Source of the DNA: Roseovarius sp.
GTDB lineage: Bacteria > Pseudomonadota > Alphaproteobacteria > Rhodobacterales > Rhodobacteraceae
Reading direction: 5' to 3'
DNA length: 64,000 nt
Assembly: GCF_030373445.1 (NCBI RefSeq)
Contig: NZ_JAUCYU010000008.1
Span: 62,001-126,000 of the forward strand
Each line of letters begins with the position of its first letter. The first letter of the stretch is position 1. This document shows positions 1-7,346 of this stretch, piece by piece. A program made the translations under genes and the position numbers. The notes under the pieces were generated by a model that was not told the DNA's origin, did not search any database, and worked only from the letters and a program-made list of their open reading frames with translations.

Positions 1-661
1 GCGCCTCCGCCGTCATCTCCCGGTCGATCGGGAAAGACGTGCCCGCCAGCGCCGCCGCGCCCAGCGGGCATTCGTTCATCCGCTTCCGCGCATCGCGCAC
101 CCGGCTCAGATCCCGCCCGAACATCTCCACATAGGCCATCATGTGATGGCCCCATGTCACCGGCTGCGCCACCTGCAGATGCGTGAACCCCGGCATGACC
201 CAGTCCGCCCCGGCCTCCGCCTGCGCGAGGCACGCTTGCAAGAGCGTGACGAGCCCCGCCTCCGCCGCATCCAGCTGATCGCGCACCCACAACCGGAAAT
301 CCGTCGCCACCTGGTCATTCCGGCTCCGGCCCGTGTGCAGACGCCCGGCAGGCTCGCCGATCACCTCCTTCAGCCGCGCCTCGACATTCATGTGAATGTC
401 CTCCAGCGCGGTGGAAAATTCGAACGTGCCGCCTTCGATCTCTGACAAGACCGTGAGCAGCCCTTCCCTCATCGCCTCGGCATCCTTATCACTGACGATG
501 CCCGTCGCGGCCAGCATGGCGGCATGGGCCCTCGAGCCGGCGATATCCTGTGCCGCCAGACGCTTGTCGAACCCGATCGAGGCGTTAATTGCCTCCATGA
601 TCGCGTCCGGTCCGGCGGCAAAGCGGCCGCCCCACATCTGGTTCGAGGTCGTGTCAGTCAT
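1..661 (-). CDS. argH: Argininosuccinate lyase, 3' part beyond the window
   Basis: Splits argininosuccinate into arginine and fumarate, the last step of arginine synthesis, in the cytoplasm. The first 220 residues are present. They begin [14 protein letters not shown], the usual opening of the family, and carry the S-R-N-D-Q motif (in [11 protein letters not shown]) and the stretch around FTHLQVAQP. The signature loop near residue 280 and the C-terminus lie past the left edge, so intactness cannot be judged. The ATG at 661 is 22 bp from the ATG of the divergent tlpA gene, a pairing I recall from other Rhodobacterales. Confidence 0.95.
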   Translation of the reverse strand, partial: MTDTTSNQMWGGRFAAGPDAIMEAINASIGFDKRLAAQDIAGSRAHAAMLAATGIVSDKDAEAMREGLLTVLSEIEGGTFEFSTALEDIHMNVEARLKEVIGEPAGRLHTGRSRNDQVATDFRLWVRDQLDAAEAGLVTLLQACLAQAEAGADWVMPGFTHLQVAQPVTWGHHMMAYVEMFGRDLSRVRDARKRMNECPLGAAALAGTSFPIDREMTAEA

Positions 662-683
662 GTCTTGGCCCTTCGGAGGGAAT

Positions 684-1250
684 ATGAAAATCCTGTCTGC
701 GCTCGTCCTTTATACATGCATGATCCTCGGTGCAAACGCCGCCGCGGCCGACATGAACAAGCTCGCCGCCATGCGCGAGGGCGACATGAAGAAACTCTCC
801 TTCCATTCCGAGCCGAAGGAGGTCTCGCAGGCCAGCTACACCATGGAAGACGGCAGCACCGGTTCGCTCGCCGATTACCAGGGCAAGATCGCGGTGGTGA
901 ACTTCTGGGCCACCTGGTGCGCCCCCTGCCGCAAGGAAATGCCCATGCTCTCCGAGCTGCAATCCGACCTGGGCGGCGAGGATTTCGACGTCGTCACCAT
1001 CGCCACCGGCCGCAACCCGCCCCCGGCAATGAAATCCTTCTTCGACGAGATCGGCGTCGACAATCTCCCCCTCCACCGCGACCCCAAGATGCAGATCTCG
1101 CGCGAGATGGGCATCCTCGGCCTGCCGATCACCGTCATCCTGAACCGCGACGGGCAGGAGATCGCGCGGATGCAGGGCGACGCCCACTGGAACTCCGACA
1201 GCGCCAAGGCGATTCTCAGGGCGTTGATCGAGGACGGCGCCTCCGGCTGA
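684..1250 (+). CDS. tlpA: TlpA-family periplasmic thiol-disulfide oxidoreductase
   Basis: Thioredoxin-fold protein of 188 residues. Residues 1-21 form a signal peptide ending ANAAAA. The redox motif WCAPC follows in the context [15 protein letters not shown], and the cis-Pro loop is GLPITVIL. TlpA/CcmG-type proteins reduce disulfides in the periplasm, for example during cytochrome c or oxidase assembly; the exact partner cannot be told here. The reading frame is open upstream to about 396, but the start at 684 is preferred because GGAGGG (675-680) precedes it and the signal peptide begins there. The longer upstream frame would run antisense through argH. Confidence 0.9.
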   Translation: MKILSALVLYTCMILGANAAAADMNKLAAMREGDMKKLSFHSEPKEVSQASYTMEDGSTGSLADYQGKIAVVNFWATWCAPCRKEMPMLSELQSDLGGEDFDVVTIATGRNPPPAMKSFFDEIGVDNLPLHRDPKMQISREMGILGLPITVILNRDGQEIARMQGDAHWNSDSAKAILRALIEDGASG

Positions 1251-1292
1251 CATCTCTTGCCGGATGGCGCGGGAAGGTCTAAGGCCCGTTCC

Positions 1293-2171
1293 ATGTTCGA
1301 CAACGCCGACGATATCCACCCGCTGTTCGAGGGCGCCCCCTCAAGCACCGAGTTCAAGAAACTCCGCAAACGCATCGTGCGCCAGACGCGCGAGGCGGTG
1401 GAACAGTACGGCATGGTCGAAAAGGGTGCCAAGTGGCTCGTCTGCCTTTCCGGAGGGAAAGACAGCTACACCCTGCTGGCCATTCTCTACGAGCTGAAAT
1501 GGCGCGGCCTCCTGCCGGTCGAGCTGCTGGCCTGCAACCTCGACCAGGGCCAGCCCGGCTTCCCAGCCACTGTCCTGCCCGAGTTCCTCGAGAAAATGGG
1601 CGTGCCCCACCGGATCGAGTACCAGGACACCTATTCCGTCGTCGTCGACAAGGTCCCGCAGGGCCGCACCTACTGTGCCCTCTGCTCGCGCCTCCGCCGC
1701 GGCCACCTCTACCGCATCGCCCGCGAGGAAGGCTGTTCGGCCGTCGTACTCGGTCACCACCGCGACGACATCCTCGAGACGTTCTTCATGAACCTCTTCC
1801 ACGGCGGCCGCCTTGCCACCATGCCCCCGAAACTGGTCAACGAAGAGGGCGACCTCTTCCTCTACCGCCCCCTCTCCTTCGTCGCCGAGGCCGATTGCGA
1901 GCGCTTCGCCAAGGCCATGAACTACCCGATCATCCCCTGCGACCTCTGCGGCTCGCAGGACGGGCTCCAGCGCCAGCAGGTCAAGCAGATCCTCGATGGC
2001 TGGGAACGCAATTCCCCCGGCCGCCGGCAGGTCATGTTCCGGTCACTGATGAACGCCCGGCCGTCCCACCTGCTCGATTCGGGCCTCTTCGATTTCGCCG
2101 GCCTCCAGCGGCGGAACGCAGAGGATACGGCCTTGCAAAACGGGCCGGACGCACCGCCGAAGCTGCGTTAA
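1293..2171 (+). CDS. ttcA: tRNA 2-thiocytidine biosynthesis protein TtcA
   Basis: Thiolates C32 of certain tRNAs in the cytoplasm, using ATP and an iron-sulfur cluster. The 292-residue protein has the PP-loop SGGKDS at 53-58, a C-x2-C pair at C128/C131 (CALC) and a second at C216/C219 (CDLC), all as in TtcA. The motif [10 protein letters not shown] is the family's LGHHxDD segment. An in-frame ATG at 1257 exists, but the 12 extra residues ([12 protein letters not shown]) do not resemble the family, whereas the start at 1293 gives a normal N-terminus. It lies 42 bp after tlpA on the same strand. Confidence 0.93.
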   Translation: MFDNADDIHPLFEGAPSSTEFKKLRKRIVRQTREAVEQYGMVEKGAKWLVCLSGGKDSYTLLAILYELKWRGLLPVELLACNLDQGQPGFPATVLPEFLEKMGVPHRIEYQDTYSVVVDKVPQGRTYCALCSRLRRGHLYRIAREEGCSAVVLGHHRDDILETFFMNLFHGGRLATMPPKLVNEEGDLFLYRPLSFVAEADCERFAKAMNYPIIPCDLCGSQDGLQRQQVKQILDGWERNSPGRRQVMFRSLMNARPSHLLDSGLFDFAGLQRRNAEDTALQNGPDAPPKLR

Positions 2172-2222
2172 GGAAAAATTGAGCGACAGGACGTAGCGTC
2201 CGGGCACAAACCGGGAACGTCC

Positions 2223-3767
2223 ATGATTCTACGCATCCGACAAACCTGTGCCCTGCTGCGCCGACAGCTCGCCGACCTGTTGACCGGGCCGCTGGCGCTG
2301 GCCCTTTTGCCGGCGCTCCTGCTGGCGGGTTACTGGGCAGGGGGCGAATCGGCCCTGCTCTGGTCAACCGTCGCCTTCCCTGCCCTGCTCGTCGTGGCCG
2401 GTGTCTTCGGCCGCACGCCCGCACCCGCCGGCATGGAGACCGGCCCGCCCGCCCCCGGCGCCTCGCTGGAGGAGGCGATCGATGCCGCCCTCCTGCGCGC
2501 CCGCGACCAGGGCGGTATGACCGCCTGCATGATGCTGGAACTGGAAAACCACGCCGCACTCCGCAACACACATGGCGACGCCGCGACCGGGCAGGCCGCC
2601 GACCGCGTCGCCGACCGGCTGAACGCCTGCCTGCGCCGGCGGGACAGGGTGTTCCGCTTCGACGATGCGATCTTCGGCATCGTTCTCTCCCCGCCCCGCT
2701 CCATGACGCCCGAGGCCGTATGCAAGCTTGCCGCCCGCCTCCAAGGCGAGGCGCAGCGCCCCGCCCCCGCAGCACCGGAGGGGCCGCGCTTCACCGCGGC
2801 CATCGGCATCTGCCTGTCCGCCGGCGGCCTTGCGGAAAACGGGTCCGGCCTCGCGGCCGTCGCCACTGCGGCCCTGCGCGAGGCCGCGACGCACGGGCCG
2901 TCCGCGATCCGCGTTCGCCGGCCCGAACCGGGCATCCCGGCACCGGGCATCCGACCCGCCCGCCCGCAGGACGAAATCGCACAGGCCCTCAACGGCGGGG
3001 AAATCATCGCCTGGTACCAGCCCCAGCTTTGCACCGATACCGGCCGCGTGTCGGGCTTCGAGGCACTGGCGCGCTGGCGCCATCCGCAACGCGGCGTACT
3101 CCTGCCCGGTGCCTTCCTGCCGCATGTCGAAAAGGCCGGCCTGACCGGCACGCTCCAGGCGATCATGCTGCGCGAGGCGCTGGAGGCGGTTGGCCGCTGG
3201 GACGGTGCGGGGTTCACCATCCCCGGCGTCGGTGTCAACTTCTCGCCCACCGACCTGCGCGACCCCGCCCTCCCCGACACCATCGCGTGGGAGCTCGACC
3301 GCAACGATCTCGCCCCGTCCCGCCTCAAGATCGAGATCCTCGAAACCGTCGTGTCCACCTCTCCGGATGACGACACCGCCCGCAACATCCGCCGCCTCTC
3401 CGACCTCGGTTGCCGCATCGACCTCGACGATTTCGGCACCGGCCACGCCTCGATCTCCTCGCTCAAGCGGTTTTCCATCGACCGGCTCAAGATCGACCGC
3501 TCCTTCGTGCGCGGCATCGACACCGACCCGCGCCAGCAGCGCATGGTCGCGGCGATCCTGACCATGGCCGAACAGCTCGAACTCGAAACCCTCGCCGAAG
3601 GGGTCGAGACCGCCGGCGAACACTCCCTCCTGGCCCAGCTCGGCTGTGGCCATGTGCAGGGGTTCGGCATCGCCCGGCCGATGCCGCCCGAGGCCACGCT
3701 GCCGTGGCTGCGCACCCATTCGGGCAAGCTTCAGGCCCCGCCGGACCTGCGCAAGGGCGCGGTCTGA
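2223..3767 (+). CDS. Membrane protein with degenerate GGDEF and intact EAL domain
   Basis: Probable c-di-GMP phosphodiesterase of 514 residues. Two hydrophobic segments (about 18-40 and 44-62) anchor the N-terminus. A GGDEF-like domain (about 86-235) has RFDDAIFGI where RxGGDEF is expected, so it should not make c-di-GMP and may only sense GTP. The EAL domain (about 258-495) keeps the catalytic landmarks: FEALARW, the EILET glutamate, DDFGTG, LKIDRSF and AEGVET, ending in the QGFGIARPMP motif. Intact EAL residues suggest hydrolysis of c-di-GMP to pGpG at the membrane; this is inference from motifs. Confidence 0.9.
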   Translation: MILRIRQTCALLRRQLADLLTGPLALALLPALLLAGYWAGGESALLWSTVAFPALLVVAGVFGRTPAPAGMETGPPAPGASLEEAIDAALLRARDQGGMTACMMLELENHAALRNTHGDAATGQAADRVADRLNACLRRRDRVFRFDDAIFGIVLSPPRSMTPEAVCKLAARLQGEAQRPAPAAPEGPRFTAAIGICLSAGGLAENGSGLAAVATAALREAATHGPSAIRVRRPEPGIPAPGIRPARPQDEIAQALNGGEIIAWYQPQLCTDTGRVSGFEALARWRHPQRGVLLPGAFLPHVEKAGLTGTLQAIMLREALEAVGRWDGAGFTIPGVGVNFSPTDLRDPALPDTIAWELDRNDLAPSRLKIEILETVVSTSPDDDTARNIRRLSDLGCRIDLDDFGTGHASISSLKRFSIDRLKIDRSFVRGIDTDPRQQRMVAAILTMAEQLELETLAEGVETAGEHSLLAQLGCGHVQGFGIARPMPPEATLPWLRTHSGKLQAPPDLRKGAV

Positions 3768-3879
3768 CGGCACGGCATCTGGCCGCACCTAGCCGCGAAT
3801 TGCCCTGAATCCCCTTGACCTTTCGTCCTGCACTCTGTTGAACCCCGTCAAACTTTCTCAACCACGGGTGCCGCTGGCG

Positions 3880-5742
3880 ATGGACGACCAGAACAAGAAC
3901 CTCATCCTTGCAACCGCGCTCAGCTTCGTGGTGATCTTGCTGTGGTTCGTGCTGTTCCCGCCGCCCGAGGCGACGGACACGGCCGACACGACGACACAGG
4001 AAACCTCCCAGCAGACCGGCCAGCAGGGCACCGACGACACCGGCGATGTCGCCGTCGCCCCCGGCTCGGCCGACCCCGGCGCCGACACCGGCACCGCCAC
4101 GGCCGCCGCCACCGAGGAAGCCCCCGCCGAGGACGAGGCGCCCCGCGTCCAGATCGACACGCCCGAGCTTCTGGGCTCCATCTCGCTCCGCGGCGGGCGC
4201 ATCGACCAGCTCGCGCTCAAGGACTACCGCGAGACGCTCGACCCCGACTCCGACATCGTCAGCCTGCTCTCGCCCGTCGGCAGCGATACCCCCTATTACG
4301 CGCTCTTCGGCTGGGCCCCCGGCAGCGGCCTCTCGCGTGACGAGGTGCCGGGCGCCAACACCCTGTGGGAGCTCGAGGGCGACGGCACGCTCACCCCCGA
4401 CAGCCCCATCGTGCTGACCTGGGACAACGGCGCCGGCCTGACCTTCCGCCGCGAGATGAGCGTCGACGACAAGTTCATGTTCACCGTCACCCAGTCGGTC
4501 GAGAATACCGGCGATGACACCCGGTCTCTCGCCCCCTACGGCATCCTCGCCCGCCACGGCACGCCGCCGGACCTGAAGAACTTCTTCATCCTGCACGAGG
4601 GCGGCATCCGCATCGTCGACGGCGAGCTGACCGAGATCGACTACGACGATTTCGAACCCGCCTCGAACCACGAAACCCTCGCCGTGGAAGAGGCCGCCTG
4701 GACCGGCTTCACCGATCACTACTGGATGACCACGCTGATTCCCGAACAGCGCGCCGGCACCAAGATCAGCACCTTCCGCGACGGCCGCCGCGACATCTAC
4801 CAGACCACCGCGCGCCACCCCACCGTCACCCTCGCCGCCGGCGAATCCGCCACCAGCTCGACCCGCGTCTTCGCCGGGGCCAAGGAATGGGCCACCATCC
4901 GCGACTACCAGAACGAGCAGGACGTCCCGAAATTCCTCGACTCGATCGACTGGGGCTGGTTCTTTTTCCTGACCAAGCCGATCTTCGCCGTGCTGCACTG
5001 GCTCAACGCCATGATCGGCAACATGGGCTGGGCGATCATCGCGCTCACGCTCATCATCAAGGCGCTGCTGCTGCCGCTCGCGTACAAGTCCTACGTCTCG
5101 ATGGCGAAGATGAAGGAACTCCAGCCGCAGATGGAGAAGATCAAGGAAAGCGCCGGCGACGACCGCCAGAAGCTTCAGCAGGAGATGATGGCGCTCTACA
5201 AGAAGGAAAAGGTGAACCCCGCCTCGGGCTGCCTGCCGATCCTGCTGCAGATCCCGATCTTCTTCTCGCTCTACAAGGTGATCTTCGTCACCCTCGAACT
5301 GCGCCACGCGCCGTGGGTCGGCTGGATCCGCGACCTCTCGGCGCCCGATCCCTCGTCGCTCTACAATCTCTGGGGCCTGCTGCCCTGGGCCGCGCCGGAA
5401 CCCGGCTCGATCCTCGCGCTGATCTTCATCGGCATCCTGCCGCTGGGCCTCGGCATCTCGATGTGGCTGCAGCAGAAACTGAACCCGGCCCCCACCGACC
5501 CGACGCAACAGATGATCTTCGCCTGGATGCCGTGGGTGTTCATGTTCATGCTCGGCAGCTTCGCCAGCGGCCTGGTCCTCTACTGGATCGCGAACAACAC
5601 CATCACCTTCGCCCAGCAATACCTGATCATGCGCAGCCAGGGCTACAAGCCGGATGTCTTCGGCAACATCAAGTCGAGCTTCAAGAAGAAGCCCAAAGCC
5701 ACCGAGGACGCCAAGAAGCCCAACAAGTCCGGGGGCAAGTAA
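3880..5742 (+). CDS. yidC: Membrane protein insertase YidC
   Basis: Inserts and folds inner-membrane proteins, alone or with SecYEG. The 620-residue protein has the Gram-negative YidC layout: an N-terminal membrane segment (MDDQNKNLILATALSFVVIL), a low-complexity linker rich in T, A, E and P, a periplasmic beta domain to about residue 340, then the conserved five-TM core with KMKELQPQME and NPASGCLPILLQIPIFF, and a basic C-terminal tail. An in-frame ATG at 3838 would add 14 residues; the start at 3880 matches the family. Its TAA overlaps the next ATG (TAATG), suggesting coupled translation with the MOSC gene and engB. Confidence 0.96.
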   Translation: MDDQNKNLILATALSFVVILLWFVLFPPPEATDTADTTTQETSQQTGQQGTDDTGDVAVAPGSADPGADTGTATAAATEEAPAEDEAPRVQIDTPELLGSISLRGGRIDQLALKDYRETLDPDSDIVSLLSPVGSDTPYYALFGWAPGSGLSRDEVPGANTLWELEGDGTLTPDSPIVLTWDNGAGLTFRREMSVDDKFMFTVTQSVENTGDDTRSLAPYGILARHGTPPDLKNFFILHEGGIRIVDGELTEIDYDDFEPASNHETLAVEEAAWTGFTDHYWMTTLIPEQRAGTKISTFRDGRRDIYQTTARHPTVTLAAGESATSSTRVFAGAKEWATIRDYQNEQDVPKFLDSIDWGWFFFLTKPIFAVLHWLNAMIGNMGWAIIALTLIIKALLLPLAYKSYVSMAKMKELQPQMEKIKESAGDDRQKLQQEMMALYKKEKVNPASGCLPILLQIPIFFSLYKVIFVTLELRHAPWVGWIRDLSAPDPSSLYNLWGLLPWAAPEPGSILALIFIGILPLGLGISMWLQQKLNPAPTDPTQQMIFAWMPWVFMFMLGSFASGLVLYWIANNTITFAQQYLIMRSQGYKPDVFGNIKSSFKKKPKATEDAKKPNKSGGK

Positions 5743-6485
5743 TGACCACGGTCGCCGCGCTCTGGCGTCACCCGATCAAGGGCCACGGGCGCGAGACGCT
5801 GGACCGCGTCACCCTGACCGAGGGGCAGACCATGCCCTATGACCGGCGCTGGGCCGTCGCCCACGAGGCGGCCCGCGCCGACGGGTCCGAATGGGCCCCC
5901 TGTGCCGAGTTTTCACGCGGCGCCAAGGTGCCCGCGCTCATGGCCATCGACGCCCGAACGGACGAGGCCACCGGCACGGTCACCCTCACCCATCCCGACC
6001 GGCCCCCCGTCACCTTCGACCCCGACACCGAGTCGCGCGCCTTCCTCGACTGGGTCCGCCCGCTCATGCCGGAAAACCGGGCCCAGTCTACCCGCATCGT
6101 CCGGGTCGAGGGCCGCGGCATGACTGACACCGATTTCTCCTCCATCAGCCTGATCAACCTCGCCTCGAACGACGCGCTCGCCGGCGAGATGGAGCAGGAC
6201 CTCTCGCCGCTCCGCTGGCGGGCCAACATCCACCTCACCGGCCTGCCCGCATGGTCGGAGTTTGACCTCGTCGGCAAGACAATCCGCATCGGCACCGCCG
6301 AGCTGGAGGTGCGCGAGCCCATCGTCCGCTGCCTCGCCACCACGGCCAACCCGGCCACGGGCGCGCGCGACGCCGACACGCTGGGCGCGCTCAAATCCGT
6401 CCATGGCCACCAGAATTTCGGAATCTACGCCCTCGTCACCAGGACCGGCGAGATCGCCACCGGCGACAGCGTCGAGCCGCTCTGA
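5742..6485 (+). CDS. MOSC domain-containing protein
   Basis: 247-residue protein with an N-terminal MOSC_N-type beta barrel ([13 protein letters not shown], then YDRRWAV) and a C-terminal MOSC domain. The conserved Cys lies in [10 protein letters not shown], followed by [10 protein letters not shown] and a GD-S-V-E ending. MOSC domains occur in molybdenum-cofactor sulfurases and in amidoxime-reducing enzymes such as YcbX and YiiM, where the Cys binds Mo or sulfur. Substrate is unknown. It overlaps yidC by one base at the 5' end and engB by one base at the 3' end (TGATG), so the three are probably one operon. Confidence 0.88.
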   Translation: MTTVAALWRHPIKGHGRETLDRVTLTEGQTMPYDRRWAVAHEAARADGSEWAPCAEFSRGAKVPALMAIDARTDEATGTVTLTHPDRPPVTFDPDTESRAFLDWVRPLMPENRAQSTRIVRVEGRGMTDTDFSSISLINLASNDALAGEMEQDLSPLRWRANIHLTGLPAWSEFDLVGKTIRIGTAELEVREPIVRCLATTANPATGARDADTLGALKSVHGHQNFGIYALVTRTGEIATGDSVEPL

Positions 6486-7135
6486 TGGCGCTCCCCTTCC
6501 CCCTCGCCCCCGAGCCCGACCAGCACGCCTCCGAGACGGGCCGCAAGCTCTTTGCCGGGCAAGTCGATTTCGTGAAAGGCGTGGTCGCCATGTCCGGCCT
6601 GCCCCCTGCCGACCGGGCCGAGGTCTGCTTCGCCGGCCGCTCGAACGTGGGGAAATCCTCGCTGATCAATGCGCTCACCGGCCGCAAGGCGCTCGCCCGC
6701 GCCTCCAACACGCCGGGCCGCACGCAGGAAATCAACTACTTTGCCCTGGGCGACAGCCACTACCTCGTCGACCTGCCCGGCTACGGCTACGCCAACGCCC
6801 CCCTGCCCAAGGTCGCGGCGTGGCAGGCGCTCTTGAAGCAATACCTCTCCGGCCGCGCCACCCTGCGCCGCGCCTTCGTCCTGATCGACGCCCGCCACGG
6901 CATCAAGGAGGTCGACGAGGAGATCCTCTCGCTCCTCGATTCCGCCGCCGTCACCTTCCAATGCGTCCTGACCAAGGCCGACAAGGTCAAGGCCCAGGAC
7001 CGCGAGACGGTGCTGACACAGGTCCGCGGCAAGCTGGCCAAACACCCCGCCGCCTTCCCCGAGATCATCCTGACCTCCAGCGAAAAGGGCGACGGCCTCG
7101 CCACCCTCCGCGCGACGATCGCCGGCGTGGCCTAG
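6485..7135 (+). CDS. engB: Ribosome biogenesis GTP-binding protein EngB (YsxC/YihA)
   Basis: Essential GTPase that helps assemble the large ribosomal subunit. The 216-residue protein shows G1 GRSNVGKSS (51-59), the switch I stretch TPGRTQEI, G3 DLPGYGYA, G4 TKAD (in [10 protein letters not shown]) and G5 TSS. Length is in the family's range. The ATG overlaps the stop codon of the MOSC gene, pointing to translational coupling in a yidC-MOSC-engB operon. It is the last gene before a hairpin-rich gap. Confidence 0.95.
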   Translation: MALPFPLAPEPDQHASETGRKLFAGQVDFVKGVVAMSGLPPADRAEVCFAGRSNVGKSSLINALTGRKALARASNTPGRTQEINYFALGDSHYLVDLPGYGYANAPLPKVAAWQALLKQYLSGRATLRRAFVLIDARHGIKEVDEEILSLLDSAAVTFQCVLTKADKVKAQDRETVLTQVRGKLAKHPAAFPEIILTSSEKGDGLATLRATIAGVA

Positions 7136-7180
7136 CTCTCCCCGCCCCGTTCCCCGAGCCTCGCCATCCAACCGCCAGAG

Positions 7181-7262
7181 GTCCCGGGTCAGGCCCGGGA
7201 CGGGTAGCAAGTCTCCAAACCACCGCCACCTTTCCAACCCGCCCCGACCCCCGAGCCGGGGC
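7181..7262. repeat. REP-like palindromes in the engB-dnaE2 gap
   Basis: The first hairpin has stems GTCCCGGG (7181-7188) and CCCGGGAC (7194-7201) with loop TCAGG. A weaker one follows, with GCCCCG (7241-7246) pairing CGGGGC (7257-7262). The first belongs to a family with a constant 5-nt loop found elsewhere in the window (21311, 37887, 48886, 50448, 50831). It probably ends engB transcription or is a mobile REP unit. Confidence 0.6.
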
Positions 7263-7317
7263 CTCTTCTCAAAACGCTAGGGGTCCCGGGGCACCTTCAA
7301 CTTACGACTCCAAATAA

Positions 7318-7332
7318 GAACAAAACGTGAAT
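7318..7332. promoter_or_regulatory. Candidate LexA (SOS) box upstream of dnaE2
   Basis: The sequence GAAC-AAAACGT-GAAT matches the alphaproteobacterial LexA box GAAC-N7-GAAC at 7 of 8 fixed positions, ending 14 bp before the dnaE2 ATG. It sits in an AT-rich patch that stands out from the GC-rich surroundings. dnaE2 is a classic LexA target, so position and gene identity support the call; binding was not tested. Confidence 0.6.
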
Positions 7333-7346
7333 ATACTCCCCGAGTC

